A stretch of 64,000 bases of DNA, taken from contig NZ_LT896716.1 in NCBI RefSeq assembly GCF_900187405.1, forward strand, positions 124,001 to 188,000. Direction: 5' to 3'. Shown here piece after piece: positions 41,973-51,207 of this stretch; within the stretch, counting starts at the first letter, position 1; the number at the start of each line of letters is the position of its first letter. The translations under genes were made by a program, and so were the position numbers. Source of the stretch: Geobacter sp. DSM 9736. Its GTDB lineage: Bacteria; Desulfobacterota; Desulfuromonadia; Geobacterales; Geobacteraceae. The notes below the pieces were generated by a model. That model searched no databases. It saw only the letters and a program-made list of their open reading frames with translations, and was not told the DNA's origin.

Positions 41973-42198
41973 GCTAACTACCAAGACTACCAACATCGAA
42001 TACTTCTAAAGATTCCGGAACGCGGGGCGAAGCGCCTTCTGACTCTCTGATTCTGAAGTCATTCCACCCGCATATGCATAGGGGACGCTGAAGTCTCTCG
42101 CAGGCACAGCCTGCAGATTCCCGAAGCGGTCTTTGCCCTTTCTGCGGGTGATATCAACAATGTTGCCGGCAATGCCAATATAAAAAGGAGACAACACT

Positions 42199-42513
42199 AT
42201 GTACCGTACCCTCATTTTAGCCGCAGCTCTTTCTCTCACCCTTGCTTTCCCGGCCTTTGCTGCCGAGAGTTCCAAGCCCGCAAAGGGTGGTGCCGATGTC
42301 CATGGCGAAAAGGGTGCCAAGCCCGGTTCGCATGAGGACTGGTGCAGCGAGCATGGGGTGGCGGAGTCCCAGTGTACCCGCTGCGACAAGTCGCTCATCC
42401 CTGCTTTCAAGGCTACCGATGACTGGTGCAAGCAGCACGGCCTGCCCAAGTCCCAGTGCAAGAAGTGCGATCCTAAGTTGAAAATCGTCCGTCCGCCAAA
42501 AGGGAGCAAATGA
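42199..42513 (+). CDS. Small secreted protein with W-C-x-x-H-G Cys repeats
   Basis: A 104-residue protein with signal peptide (LILAAALSLTLAFPAFAAES). It has two repeats: DWCSEHGVAESQCTRCDKSL and DWCKQHGLPKSQCKKCDPKL, each with Trp, Cys, His and a CxxC pair. The same repeat occurs twice in the adaptor that starts two bases later. It is likely a periplasmic metal-binding partner that hands ions to the adaptor, which is inference from the shared repeat. AAGGAG precedes the ATG. Confidence 0.8.
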   Translation: MYRTLILAAALSLTLAFPAFAAESSKPAKGGADVHGEKGAKPGSHEDWCSEHGVAESQCTRCDKSLIPAFKATDDWCKQHGLPKSQCKKCDPKLKIVRPPKGSK

Positions 42514-42514
42514 C

Positions 42515-43894
42515 ATGCGCCGGCTGATTCTGGTTTCAGCGACACTGACCCTTCTTGCCGCAGCCACTGGCTGCGGCGAGAAGGGGAAAACTCCCCAACC
42601 CGCTCCACCGCAGCAGGCTTACGGGAAGACCGAGGTAGCGGAAGAGGCCGGGATGTGCAGGGAGCACGGGGTTCTCGAAGCCCTGTGCACCAAGTGCAAT
42701 CCGAAACTCGCTCCTGTTTTCCAGGCAAAGGGGGACTGGTGCGCGGAGCACGGCTTCCCCGAGTCGGTGTGCCCGACCTGCCATCCGGAGCGGGGGGGGA
42801 AACCGGCTGTTGACGTTGCCGGCGACGATGCCCCTGCCGACGGGACGAAGGTCCTCCTCAAAACGAAGGAGACCGAGCGTCTGGCAGGCATCGAGACCAC
42901 CAAAGCAGTACCGGGCAAGGGGACTGCGGCCATTGTTGCTCCGGCAGTTATTGCGTACGACGCGACCCGGATGGCCCAGGTAAATGCGCGTTCGTCGGGG
43001 GTTGTCAGGCGGGTTTCCGCCGACATCGGCGCCTGGGTTGCGGCAGGCTCGCCACTCGCCGTCATCGAAAGTGCCGCGGTGGGTACGGATCAGTCCAAGC
43101 TTGCCGTGGCACGAAGCCGCGCGCAGATGATGGAGACCAACTACCGGCGTAAGGTCGATCTCGAAAAAAAGGGAATATCGGCCAAAAAGGAGGTCCTTGC
43201 AGCGGAGCAGGAATACCGTGAGGCTGTTGCCGAGGTGGAGGCGCTGCAGGCATCCTTGCGAGGCGTCGGTCCGGCCGCGGGTAGCGGCCGGTACACGCTG
43301 AAGGCGCCGGTTTCGGGCGTGGTGACGCAGCGTAACGTCTCTGTCGATCGTTACGTCGACCCCCAGATGACGCTCTTCGAGATCGTCGATACATCTTCCA
43401 TGTGGGCCGAGGTCGCGGTGCGCGAAGCCGATCTCGGCGCGGTCAAAATCGGCTCGTCCGTTACCCTCACCTTCGACGCCATAAGCGGGCGCGATTTCAA
43501 GGGGACCATCTCCAACCTCGCCTCCGTCATCGATCCTCAGACAAGGACGGTGAAGGCACGGGTCCGTCTTGCGAACACCAACGGGCTCCTGAGGGCGAAC
43601 ATGTATGGTCAGGCACGTATCCAGGCCGGCGGGGAAAGGTCCTCATCGGCGGTACCACGGGGAGCCGTCCAGCGGGCCAAGTCTGTCAACGTCGCTTTTG
43701 TGAGGGTGGCGCCGGCGGAATACGAAACCCGGCGGGTTCAGCTGGCGGAAACCCGCGGCAGCAACGGAATGGTGGATATAGCCTCGGGAATCGAAGTGGG
43801 GGAGGAGGTTGTCGTCGCCGGAAGTTTTTTCCTCAAGACGGAAACCCTCAGGGATTCCATCGGCGCCGGCTGCTGCGAGGTCGAGAGCAAGTAA
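42515..43894 (+). CDS. Efflux adaptor protein (CzcB type) with N-terminal Cys/His repeats
   Basis: A 459-residue exported protein, probably a lipoprotein (TLLAAATGC). Residues about 45-95 carry two repeats (GMCREHGVLEALCTKCNPKL, DWCAEHGFPESVCPTCHPER). The adaptor domains follow from about 110: barrel-sandwich (VNARSSGVVRRVSADIGAWV), helical hairpin and beta-barrel, with LKAPVSGVVTQRNVSVDRYV as the lipoyl half. It links the inner-membrane pump at 44303 to an outer-membrane channel. No channel gene is in this operon. Confidence 0.92.
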   Translation: MRRLILVSATLTLLAAATGCGEKGKTPQPAPPQQAYGKTEVAEEAGMCREHGVLEALCTKCNPKLAPVFQAKGDWCAEHGFPESVCPTCHPERGGKPAVDVAGDDAPADGTKVLLKTKETERLAGIETTKAVPGKGTAAIVAPAVIAYDATRMAQVNARSSGVVRRVSADIGAWVAAGSPLAVIESAAVGTDQSKLAVARSRAQMMETNYRRKVDLEKKGISAKKEVLAAEQEYREAVAEVEALQASLRGVGPAAGSGRYTLKAPVSGVVTQRNVSVDRYVDPQMTLFEIVDTSSMWAEVAVREADLGAVKIGSSVTLTFDAISGRDFKGTISNLASVIDPQTRTVKARVRLANTNGLLRANMYGQARIQAGGERSSSAVPRGAVQRAKSVNVAFVRVAPAEYETRRVQLAETRGSNGMVDIASGIEVGEEVVVAGSFFLKTETLRDSIGAGCCEVESK

Positions 43895-43909
43895 TCCTTG
43901 ATCGAGTGG

Positions 43910-44069
43910 TTCGTGAGGCATGGGGGCTCGCCTCCGCTGCAATGCCTCTGTTCTTGCGACCGAGATGGTACTGACGTTTTGGCGAAGGTCACCGACGGCG
44001 GTTGTTCAAACTCCCCGGCGGCGATCAACCCCGGCATTTCCGCTCCACCGAGCCCCCATGCCTCACGAA
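43910..44069. repeat. MITE-like repeat R2, copy a
   Basis: 160 bases with 21-base perfect terminal inverted repeats that begin TTCGTGAGGCATGGGGGCTC. The second copy follows 59 bases later in the same orientation. Confidence 0.9.
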
Positions 44070-44128
44070 TTCAGGTGGGACACTATATATGATGATTGGT
44101 CGCTCAAACTGAGCAGGATGTGCAGCCC

Positions 44129-44284
44129 TGAGGCATCGGTACTCGCCTCCGCTGCAATGCCTCTGTTCTTGCGACCGAGATGGTACTGACGTTTTGGCGA
44201 AGGTCACCGACGGCGGCTGTTCAAACTCCCCGGCGGCGATCAACCCCCGCATTTCCGCTGCACCGAGCCCCCATGCCTCACGAA
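44129..44284. repeat. MITE-like repeat R2, copy b
   Basis: 156 bases almost the same as copy a in the core (CTCGCCTCCGCTGCAATGCC onward). The left end is decayed (TGAGGCATCGGTACTCG) while the right end is intact up to CACGAA. It ends 18 bases before the RND start codon. The 408-base gap 43895-44302 holds only these two copies and the ribosome site TAGGAG. Confidence 0.9.
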
Positions 44285-44302
44285 TTCATGTAGGAGATTG
44301 TA

Positions 44303-47300
44303 ATGCTGAATCACATTATTCATTGGTCCCTCAATCACCGGATGACGGTCATAGCTGCATGGGCCCTCATCGCCGTCATGGGTGTGGTCGCCTTCCTGCG
44401 GCTTCCCCTCGACGCCTTTCCCGATACGACCCCCGTCCAGGTTCAGGTGAACACGGTGGCGCCGGCCCTTTCTCCTCTGGAGATTGAGCGGCAGGTTTCG
44501 GCCCCGCTGGAACAGGCGATCTCTGGGCTTCCGAAGCTGAAGGAGGTGCGCTCTCTTTCAAAGTTCGGGCTCTCCCAGATCACCGTCATCTTCGAGGACG
44601 GAATGGACATTTACCTCTCGCGCCAGGTGGTCATGGAACGGATACAGGGTGTGGCCCTTTCCGCCGGCATCGAGAAGCCCCAGCTGGGGCCGGTTGCGAC
44701 GGGGCTGGGCGAGGTATTCCACTACCTTATTACCGCAAAGGACAAGTCCCTCGCTGAGCTGCGCACGCTGCACGACTGGGTGGTGAAGCCGCAGATGCGC
44801 TCCGTTCCAGGCGTTGCCGAAGTGAACACGTGGGGCGGCGACGAGCGGCGGATCGAGATAGTCGTGGACCCGGAGGAACTCGCGAAACGGGGCCTGTCCC
44901 TGGATCAGCTCATCGAAGCCGTGGAGCAAAACAATGCCAACGTCGGCGGGGGCACCATCGATCGGGCAGGGGAGTCGAGTCTGGTTCAGGGTGTCGGAAT
45001 CATCAGGACGCCGCAGGAGCTGGAAGAAGTCGTCGTGACGGCCAGGGAGGGGATCCCGGTCCGGGTAGCCGACGTCGCGCGGGTGATGGAAGGGCGGGAG
45101 ATACGCCGCGGCGCGGTGACGGCCGACGGCAAGGGTGAGGCGATCCTCGGCCTCGGCTTCATGCTTATGGGGGAGAACAGCCACGACGTCACCACCCGGC
45201 TCAAGACTCGCCTCGACGAGGTGAAGAAGAGCCTGCCCAAGGGGGTCGAGGTGGCAACGGCCTACGATCGCACGTCGCTTGTGGACAAGGTCCTCCACAC
45301 GGTGGAAAAGAACCTCTTCGAAGGCGCCATCCTCGTCATCGCAGTCATCTTCGTCTTTCTCGGGAACCTCAGAGCCGGTCTCATCGTCGCCCTGGCGATT
45401 CCGCTCTCGATGCTCTTCGCCTTCGACCTGATGCTCCGCTTCGGGATCGCCGGAAGCCTCATGAGCCTCGGCGCCATCGACTTCGGCCTCATCGTCGACA
45501 GCTCCGTCATCACGGTGGAGAATTCCGTGAGGCGCCTTTCCGAGGACAAAAGTGGCCGGAGCGTCATCGACGTCGTCCGGGATGCCGCCATAGAAGTCCG
45601 CAAGCCGACCATGTTCGGCGAGCTGATAATAATGATCGTCTACCTTCCCATTCTTGCCCTGGAGGGGGTGGAGGGGAAGCTCTTCAGGCCGATGGCCCTC
45701 ACCGTCATCTTCGCGCTCCTCGGCTCCATGGCGCTCTCTCTCACCCTCATGCCCGTGCTGGCCAGCATGGGCCTTGTCCGGAAAAGGGAGGAGAAGGAGC
45801 CGTACGTCGTGCGGCGGTTGAAGGAATGGTATCGTCCGGTTCTTGATTTCGCGCTCCACCGGCGCCGGGTGGTGCTCTGGGCGGCCGTAGGATGCCTTTT
45901 AGTCGCGGGGCTCCTTGCCACCCGGCTCGGCTCGGAATTCGTCCCGCGGCTGATGGAAGGGACGATCGTTGTAAACACCGTCCGGCTTTCCGGCGTCTCA
46001 CTGGACGAGTCAGTGCGCTACGGGACCCACATCGAGAGGGCGCTCCTGGAGAAGTTTCCCAACGAAATAGAGCGGCTCTGGACCCGTACCGGGAGTGCCG
46101 AGGTCGCAACGGACCCGATGGGGGTCGAGCTCAGCGACATCTTCATCACATTGAAGCCGAGAGAGAGGTGGAAACGTGCCCGTACACAGGCCGAACTCGT
46201 AGCGGTCATGGAAAAAGAGCTGGGCTCCTTCCCCGGAATGAAACTGATCTTCACCCAGCCCATAGAGATGCGGGTAAACGAGATGGTGGCGGGGATACGA
46301 TCGGATGTGGGGATCAAAATCTTCGGTGACGACCTCGACATCCTGAAGGCGAAGGCGAAGGAAGTTGAGAAGGCGGTGAAGGGGGTGCCGGGGGCAGCTG
46401 ATGTAAGCGTCGAGCAGGTGACGGGGCAGCCCCTCGTCCAGGTGGAGGTTGATCGCGCCGCCACCGCGCGCTACGGCATACCTGCCGCGGAGGTCCTAGA
46501 AGTGGTAGAAGCCCTCGGCGGGCGGCACGTGGGGGACCTCCAGGAGGGGGAGCGGCGATTTCCTATCGCCGTTCGGGTTGACGACCGTTATCGAGCCGAA
46601 CCTGACGACCTGGGCCGGATACTCGTCACCTCCGCAAGCGGCGAACGGATTCCGCTCTCGCTCCTTACGAAGATCAACACGAGCGAGGGGCCTTCCACCA
46701 TCAACAGGGAGTGGGGCAAGAGGCGGATCGTCGTCCAGGCAAATGTACGGGGCAGTGACGTCGGGAGCTTCGTTTCCGACGTCCAGGCGGCCATCGAGCG
46801 GGAGGTGAAACTGCCGAGCGGCTACTACGTGCAGTACGGCGGCCAGTTCGAGAACCTGCAGCGCGCCCAGAAGAGGCTGATGATCGTGGTCCCCATAGCG
46901 CTCCTCCTCATCTTTACCCTCCTCTACTTTACCTACGGAAGAGTGATAGATGCCGCGCGCGTCTTCACCGGCGTGCCCTTCGCAGCCGTGGGCGGAATAG
47001 TGGCTCTCTGGCTTCGCGGCATGCCCTTCAGCATATCCGCCGGTGTCGGGTTCGTGGCGCTTTCGGGGGTGTCCGTGCTCGGTGACATGGTCCTTGTTTC
47101 CGCCGTACGGGACCTGACAGCCAAAGGGGTGCCGCTTCTGGAAGCGATCCGGCAGGCGGCCGAAAAGCGGCTTCGTCCGGTCCTGATGACGGCGCTTGTG
47201 GCAAGTCTGGGTTTTGTCCCCATGGCGCTGAATACGGGAATCGGCGCCGAGGTTCAGAGACCGCTGGCCACGGTTGTCATCGGCGGGGTGGTATCGTCGA

Positions 47301-47386
47301 CCTTGCTCACGCTTCTCGTGCTTCCGGTGCTGTACGTAGTCTTCGGGCGGCCGCAAGGTGTGGAGAGTATTGAGAAAACCGAGTGA
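44303..47386 (+). CDS. Heavy-metal efflux RND pump (CzcA-like)
   Basis: A 1027-residue pump with the full 12-helix RND plan. The TM4 relay segment reads GAIDFGLIVDSSVITVENSVRRL, with the DFG-x3-D and E pattern of CzcA/CnrA pumps for divalent ions (Zn, Co, Cd, Ni). The substrate path is periplasmic. It pairs with the adaptor at 42515-43894; the outer-membrane channel must come from elsewhere, perhaps the CzcC-like gene at 37780. AGGAG stands before the ATG. Confidence 0.95.
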   Translation: MLNHIIHWSLNHRMTVIAAWALIAVMGVVAFLRLPLDAFPDTTPVQVQVNTVAPALSPLEIERQVSAPLEQAISGLPKLKEVRSLSKFGLSQITVIFEDGMDIYLSRQVVMERIQGVALSAGIEKPQLGPVATGLGEVFHYLITAKDKSLAELRTLHDWVVKPQMRSVPGVAEVNTWGGDERRIEIVVDPEELAKRGLSLDQLIEAVEQNNANVGGGTIDRAGESSLVQGVGIIRTPQELEEVVVTAREGIPVRVADVARVMEGREIRRGAVTADGKGEAILGLGFMLMGENSHDVTTRLKTRLDEVKKSLPKGVEVATAYDRTSLVDKVLHTVEKNLFEGAILVIAVIFVFLGNLRAGLIVALAIPLSMLFAFDLMLRFGIAGSLMSLGAIDFGLIVDSSVITVENSVRRLSEDKSGRSVIDVVRDAAIEVRKPTMFGELIIMIVYLPILALEGVEGKLFRPMALTVIFALLGSMALSLTLMPVLASMGLVRKREEKEPYVVRRLKEWYRPVLDFALHRRRVVLWAAVGCLLVAGLLATRLGSEFVPRLMEGTIVVNTVRLSGVSLDESVRYGTHIERALLEKFPNEIERLWTRTGSAEVATDPMGVELSDIFITLKPRERWKRARTQAELVAVMEKELGSFPGMKLIFTQPIEMRVNEMVAGIRSDVGIKIFGDDLDILKAKAKEVEKAVKGVPGAADVSVEQVTGQPLVQVEVDRAATARYGIPAAEVLEVVEALGGRHVGDLQEGERRFPIAVRVDDRYRAEPDDLGRILVTSASGERIPLSLLTKINTSEGPSTINREWGKRRIVVQANVRGSDVGSFVSDVQAAIEREVKLPSGYYVQYGGQFENLQRAQKRLMIVVPIALLLIFTLLYFTYGRVIDAARVFTGVPFAAVGGIVALWLRGMPFSISAGVGFVALSGVSVLGDMVLVSAVRDLTAKGVPLLEAIRQAAEKRLRPVLMTALVASLGFVPMALNTGIGAEVQRPLATVVIGGVVSSTLLTLLVLPVLYVVFGRPQGVESIEKTE

Positions 47387-47423
47387 TGTAAAACCGTAAT
47401 GTAAAAAAAGTTTACATCGCCGT

Positions 47424-47450
47424 TAAAGGTTGCCAACTGCCCGACGATAA
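47424..47450 (+). promoter_or_regulatory. Sigma-28 (FliA)-type promoter
   Basis: TAAAGGTT-N11-GACGATAA, close to the TAAAGTTT-N11-GCCGATAA consensus, 38 bases before the MCP start. Confidence 0.75.
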
Positions 47451-47488
47451 GCGGTCATATTGAAACAGCTCATTCCGGGGAGGTCCAG

Positions 47489-49113
47489 ATGAAATTCCAG
47501 AATATGAAGCTCGGCGTTAGGTTGGCGATAGGTTTCGGGGCGATAATCGCAGCGATAGGGCTGTTCGTTGCCTTGACCACCTATTCTTTCGACCGGGTGG
47601 AGAAGACGGCCCTCCATATAAAGAATGAAACCATCCCCTTCGCCCTGCTCGCCGAAGAGATCGCATTCAATGCCGTACAGGTGCAGCAGTTCCTGACGGA
47701 TGTCGGCGCCACACGGGAGCCGGACGCATACAAGGACGCGGAGGAAGCTGCACAGGGTTTCGTGAAGGGCCTGAACCGTTTCGAGGAGATGTTCCGCCGG
47801 GAGAACGACACGAAATCGTTGCAGGAGATCTCCGACCTGCGGCGCGAGTTCACAGCCTTCTATGCCATGGGGAAAAAGATGGCGGAGGACTACATCACAA
47901 GTGGGGTCGAGGGGGGTAACGCCACGATGCGGGAGTTCGATGCCGCGTCGAAAACGCTTACCGAGAAGATCAATACATTCCGTCATGAGCAGGTCACCGA
48001 GACCGAGCGGCTGACCTCCGGGATGATCGGCTCCATGGAAAAGGCGAAGCTCATCCTCTTCGGAGTGGGGGCTGCCGCCGTTCTCTTCGGCCTCTTCGTA
48101 TCCTGGAGCATCAGCCGCAGCATAACGAAACCTGTGAAGGAAATAGTGTCGGTCATCGAAAAGATAGCAGCCGGTGATCTGAGGGAAAAGCCTTCCTGCG
48201 CGGGCAGGGATGAAATAGGCCTGCTGTCGTCGGCGGTGAACCGGATGGTGGATGATATGAATTCGGTCTTCTCGTCGGTCATGTCCGCCTGCGGAAACGT
48301 GGCTTCCGCCTCGGCGCAGCTGCATTCGACCTCTGAGCAGATAGCGACGGGGATGGAAGAGGTGGCGAGCCAGGCATCCACCGTCGCTGCCGCAGGAGAG
48401 GAGATGGCTGCCACATCGAACGAGATCTCCATGAACTGCTCCCGTGCGGCGGGAAGCGCCACCGACGCCGGAAAGTCGGTGGAGAAGAGTTCCGAGGTGA
48501 TCCGCCAGACGGTGGAGGGAATACATCAGATATCGGAAAGGGTAAAGCTATCTGCCGGATGTGTAACGAGCCTGGGGGAGAGATCGGAACAGATAGGCCA
48601 GATAATCGGAACAATTGAAGATATAGCCGACCAGACCAACCTTCTGGCGCTAAATGCGGCTATCGAGGCGGCACGTGCCGGGGAGCAGGGACGTGGCTTC
48701 GCTGTGGTGGCCGATGAAGTGCGGGCACTTGCGACACGCACCGCCAGGGCGACCGAAGAAATCGCCGGGTTGATCGGGTGCATACGGAAGGAAATAGACG
48801 AGGCCGTCACCGGGATGAAGGAGGGGGTGGCGGAGCCGAGAGAAGAAAGGAAGATGCTGCCGGCTCCGGGGAAGCAATAACGGAAATTCTCGCCGCCGTA
48901 AGCACCATATCCGATCAGATCGGGCAGATAGCCACTGCAGCGGAACAGCAAACGGCGACCACCGGTGAAGTCAGCAACAACATGCAGCAGATAACATGCG
49001 TTGTAGAGGAAACCGCCAAGGGGGTCCACGATTCAGCCGCTGCGGCGGGGCAACTTGCCAGGATAGCCGAAGACCTGCAGTCACGTATCCAGCGTTTCAA
49101 GCTGGCGGTCTGA
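47489..49113 (+). pseudogene. Methyl-accepting chemotaxis protein gene with a frameshift
   Basis: The first frame runs 463 codons to a stop at 48880. It has transmembrane helices at about 11-33 and 190-212, HAMP, and the signalling tip [20 protein letters not shown]. After MKEGVAE the frame is lost, and the remaining C-terminal helix ([24 protein letters not shown] to IQRFKLAV) is in the +1 frame up to 49113. Joining the frames gives about 541 residues, which aligns without gaps to the MCP at 58713-60326 (537 residues). One missing G near 48834 explains it. It is either a recent pseudogene or a sequencing error. GGGGAGG precedes the ATG. Confidence 0.88.
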
Positions 49114-49201
49114 CCTTCCGATGTAGAGCAGCCGGGCCATCCGCGCGACGACCCGGCTAACCCTCTATTCTCTGCTTCGCCGGATACTGCATCCGTCTGA
49201 T

Positions 49202-49705
49202 TCAATCTTTGAAACCGCACTTAGCGCATATGTTGATGGGGCTCCATCCTTGATGGGGCGTCCCGCAGACGGGGCATGTCCAGCACCCCCATGCGGCGCT
49301 TGGCGTGCCGGATTTCCCGGTGCGAGCAAGATCGCGCTTTCTCTTTTCCTCCTTCACGAGGGCGTGCAGTCTCCTTAAATCCAGCGGTTTGGAAAAGATC
49401 GCGCATATCCCTGCCCGTCGGGCCAAAGGTGCCAGCTCCGGCGTGACATCGGCGGTTATGAGCACGACGGATATGTCGGGCAAGATGCTTCTGGCCATGA
49501 GCGAGAGTTGCAGACCGTCGATCTCCGGCATGTTCAGGTCCGTGATCAGGACATCAGGCTGCCGTTCTTCCAGCAACCGAAGCGCTTCTTCTCCGCCGGG
49601 AGCACACGCCGCCTCAAAACCTGCCGCCGTGAAAAACCTTCGCAAAAGCTCTCTGTCGTTCCCGTTGTCGTCTACCAGCAGAATGCTGCAAGCTCCCTCG
49701 TTCAT
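49202..49705 (-). CDS. Response regulator receiver fused to a C-terminal zinc ribbon
   Basis: A 167-residue protein. Residues about 6-122: receiver with SILLVDDNGNDRELL, acceptor Asp in VLITDLNMPEIDG, and Lys in AIFSKPLDL. Residues about 135-167: GCWTCPVCGTPHQGWSPINICAKCG, a CxxC-x(n)-CxxC ribbon of rubredoxin or zinc-finger style. No DNA-binding domain. The gene overlaps the upstream small gene by four bases. The ribbon may bind metal or a partner; the combination is unusual. Confidence 0.85.
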   Translation of the reverse strand: MNEGACSILLVDDNGNDRELLRRFFTAAGFEAACAPGGEEALRLLEERQPDVLITDLNMPEIDGLQLSLMARSILPDISVVLITADVTPELAPLARRAGICAIFSKPLDLRRLHALVKEEKRKRDLARTGKSGTPSAAWGCWTCPVCGTPHQGWSPINICAKCGFKD

Positions 49706-50010
49706 TTCCCGTCCTGTTCTTCTCCGGCTGCGACTACCCGGTACGAAAGCCGGAAGTCCTCGTCGAGCCTTTCCGGCAGGTCACCATTCACTCCGATCAG
49801 GCCGCGCGCGGCGAGTCCCCGGCAGGCATGGCGAAGCCTGATTATGCAGAAGCTCTCTCCCATCGCCGCGCGGATGGTGACGGAGCCTATCTCTCCCTCA
49901 CCCGTCGTACCGCAGGCAACCAGAAGCAGGAGATAGAGCTTCAACTCATCGGTCGTAAGCTCCTCCGCTGTCCGACCCCTCAGGTTTTTCAGAACCCGCA
50001 CCTTGTCCAT
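49702..50010 (-). CDS. Small protein of unknown function, possibly winged-helix
   Basis: A 102-residue protein that starts MDKVRVLKNLRGRTAEELTTDELKLYLLLLVACG. The helix-rich part GSVTIRAAMGESFCIIRLRHACRGLAARGLIGVNGD has the spacing of a winged helix, so a regulator is possible. I do not recognise a family. The start lies in the AT-rich divergent region with the XRE gene. It is coupled to the receiver-ribbon gene. Confidence 0.65.
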   Translation of the reverse strand: MDKVRVLKNLRGRTAEELTTDELKLYLLLLVACGTTGEGEIGSVTIRAAMGESFCIIRLRHACRGLAARGLIGVNGDLPERLDEDFRLSYRVVAAGEEQDGK

Positions 50011-50091
50011 GAGAGCCTTTTTTGGAAAACTCTAAGACAAATATGCATTGCAGTCAAGAACAAATATGACTATATATCCTATAGCCGGTCA

Positions 50092-50120
50092 TTGACATCA
50101 TGTGAGATTCGGTTTATACA
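50092..50120 (+). promoter_or_regulatory. Sigma-70-type promoter of the XRE regulator
   Basis: TTGACA (50092-50097), 17-base spacer, TATACA (50115-50120), 48 bases before the GTG start. Confidence 0.7.
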
Positions 50121-50167
50121 AAGGACGGCGAAAAGGCAGTATCCATTGCAGGGGCGGGGGAGCGCGC

Positions 50168-50602
50168 GTGAGGCTTCGGATAGGCACCCGATTGAAGCAG
50201 TTGAGAACGGACCGTGGGATGACCCAGAAGGAACTGGCTTCCCGGATCAGTGGCGGGATCGACTATACCTACATCGGAAAGATCGAGCGTGAGGAGCAGC
50301 TCCCCTCGCTGAAGATCCTGCTGAAGATCAGCGAAGCCCTGCAGGTCCCGGTGGGAAGTTTCTTTGCTGACGCCGCCGTGCCGTTTCCCATGGACATGCG
50401 CCTGCAGCGGCTGAACCGGACTAAGACGGGAAAATCCCTGCTAAATGCGCTGCAGCAGGTTGAGGATGAGGATCTTCCACTCCTCGTGGAGATCGTGGAG
50501 GTCCTTGCACGCCATCGGCGGCATGCATCCAGGGCGCATGCCGCGCTGCGTGCCGCCGAGGAGCAGCCCCCCTACGGTGACCCGGAGGATACCGCCGGTT
50601 GA
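50168..50602 (+). CDS. XRE-family helix-turn-helix regulator
   Basis: A 144-residue protein. The Cro/C1-type helix-turn-helix (about residues 5-60) is clear: RLKQLRTDRGMTQKELASRI and YTYIGKIEREEQLPSLKILLKISEALQVPVG. The rest is a helical tail (about 75-115) that may dimerise. GTG start at 50168 with GGGGGA upstream. An upstream ATG at 50102 is inside the promoter. It stands between the divergent gene pair and the cytochrome gene; the target is unknown. Confidence 0.88.
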   Translation: MRLRIGTRLKQLRTDRGMTQKELASRISGGIDYTYIGKIEREEQLPSLKILLKISEALQVPVGSFFADAAVPFPMDMRLQRLNRTKTGKSLLNALQQVEDEDLPLLVEIVEVLARHRRHASRAHAALRAAEEQPPYGDPEDTAG

Positions 50603-50664
50603 CATGCTTCGGTTTTGAACTATGGTAGACCTGTGATTGAAGATATTCCTGCGAGGAGGTTCAG

Positions 50665-51135
50665 ATGAAAAAATTGTGGGTCGTTGTGCTGACGATGGTG
50701 GTTTCCTTTGCGGCGGTGGCTGTTGCCGCGGAGAAGGCATCGCTCCCGAAGGGTTACCAGAAGTGGGAAAAGAGCAAACAGAAGATCGTAACCGACAAGA
50801 ACTCGCTCTTTTACGGGATCCACTACATTTACGTCGATTCCAAGGCCATGAAAACCTACAAGAGTGGAGGCACCTATCCGGAAGGGAGCAGGTTCGTCGT
50901 CGATTTCTACTCCATCAAGGATGAGGGGGGGAAGCAGGTACCGGGAAAGAAAAACATGATCGTGTTGATGAAGAAGGACAAAAAAGCTACCGAGACCGGT
51001 GGGTGGATATACGCCAGCTTCAATCCTGACGGGAAACCTTCGGGGATCGACCCGGTGAAAAACTGCTTCGAGTGCCACTTGAAGGAAGCCAAGAATACGG
51101 ACTACATCATTTCAAAGTATGCTGATTTCAAATGA
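50665..51135 (+). CDS. Cytochrome P460-family monohaem protein
   Basis: A 156-residue exported protein (signal peptide ending VAVAAEK). The fold part reads SKAMKTYKSGGTYPEGSRFVVDFY and WIYASFNPDG, as in P460 domains. It has a single CxxCH motif, CFECH, near residue 137. P460 enzymes oxidise hydroxylamine or bind NO, but short members in anaerobes have unknown roles. The P460 cross-link Lys cannot be confirmed by eye. GAGGAGG precedes the ATG. Its own terminator follows. Confidence 0.85.
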   Translation: MKKLWVVVLTMVVSFAAVAVAAEKASLPKGYQKWEKSKQKIVTDKNSLFYGIHYIYVDSKAMKTYKSGGTYPEGSRFVVDFYSIKDEGGKQVPGKKNMIVLMKKDKKATETGGWIYASFNPDGKPSGIDPVKNCFECHLKEAKNTDYIISKYADFK

Positions 51136-51161
51136 TTCAAGCTCCTGACCATTGTTCCTGA

Positions 51162-51186
51162 GCCGCCGGCCCCGGCGGCCTCTTTT
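51162..51186 (+). terminator. Rho-independent terminator after the cytochrome gene
   Basis: Stem GCCGCCG-GCCC-CGGCGGC followed by CTCTTTT. Confidence 0.8.
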
Positions 51187-51207
51187 ACGCATCCTCCAGT
51201 TTTGCTC

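Noticed and set aside
32628-44284. Repeats R1 and R2 as CRISPR arrays
   Set aside because: The copies are over 120 bases, few, with terminal inverted repeats and no regular spacers or cas genes.
47385-47418. GATGTAAA...TTTACATC inverted repeat as a terminator of the RND gene
   Set aside because: The stem is A+T-rich, the loop is 18 bases, and no T-run follows.
49114-49201. AGCCGGG...CCCGGCT stem as a terminator after the frameshifted MCP
   Set aside because: The loop is long and no T-run follows, so it is not listed as a terminator.
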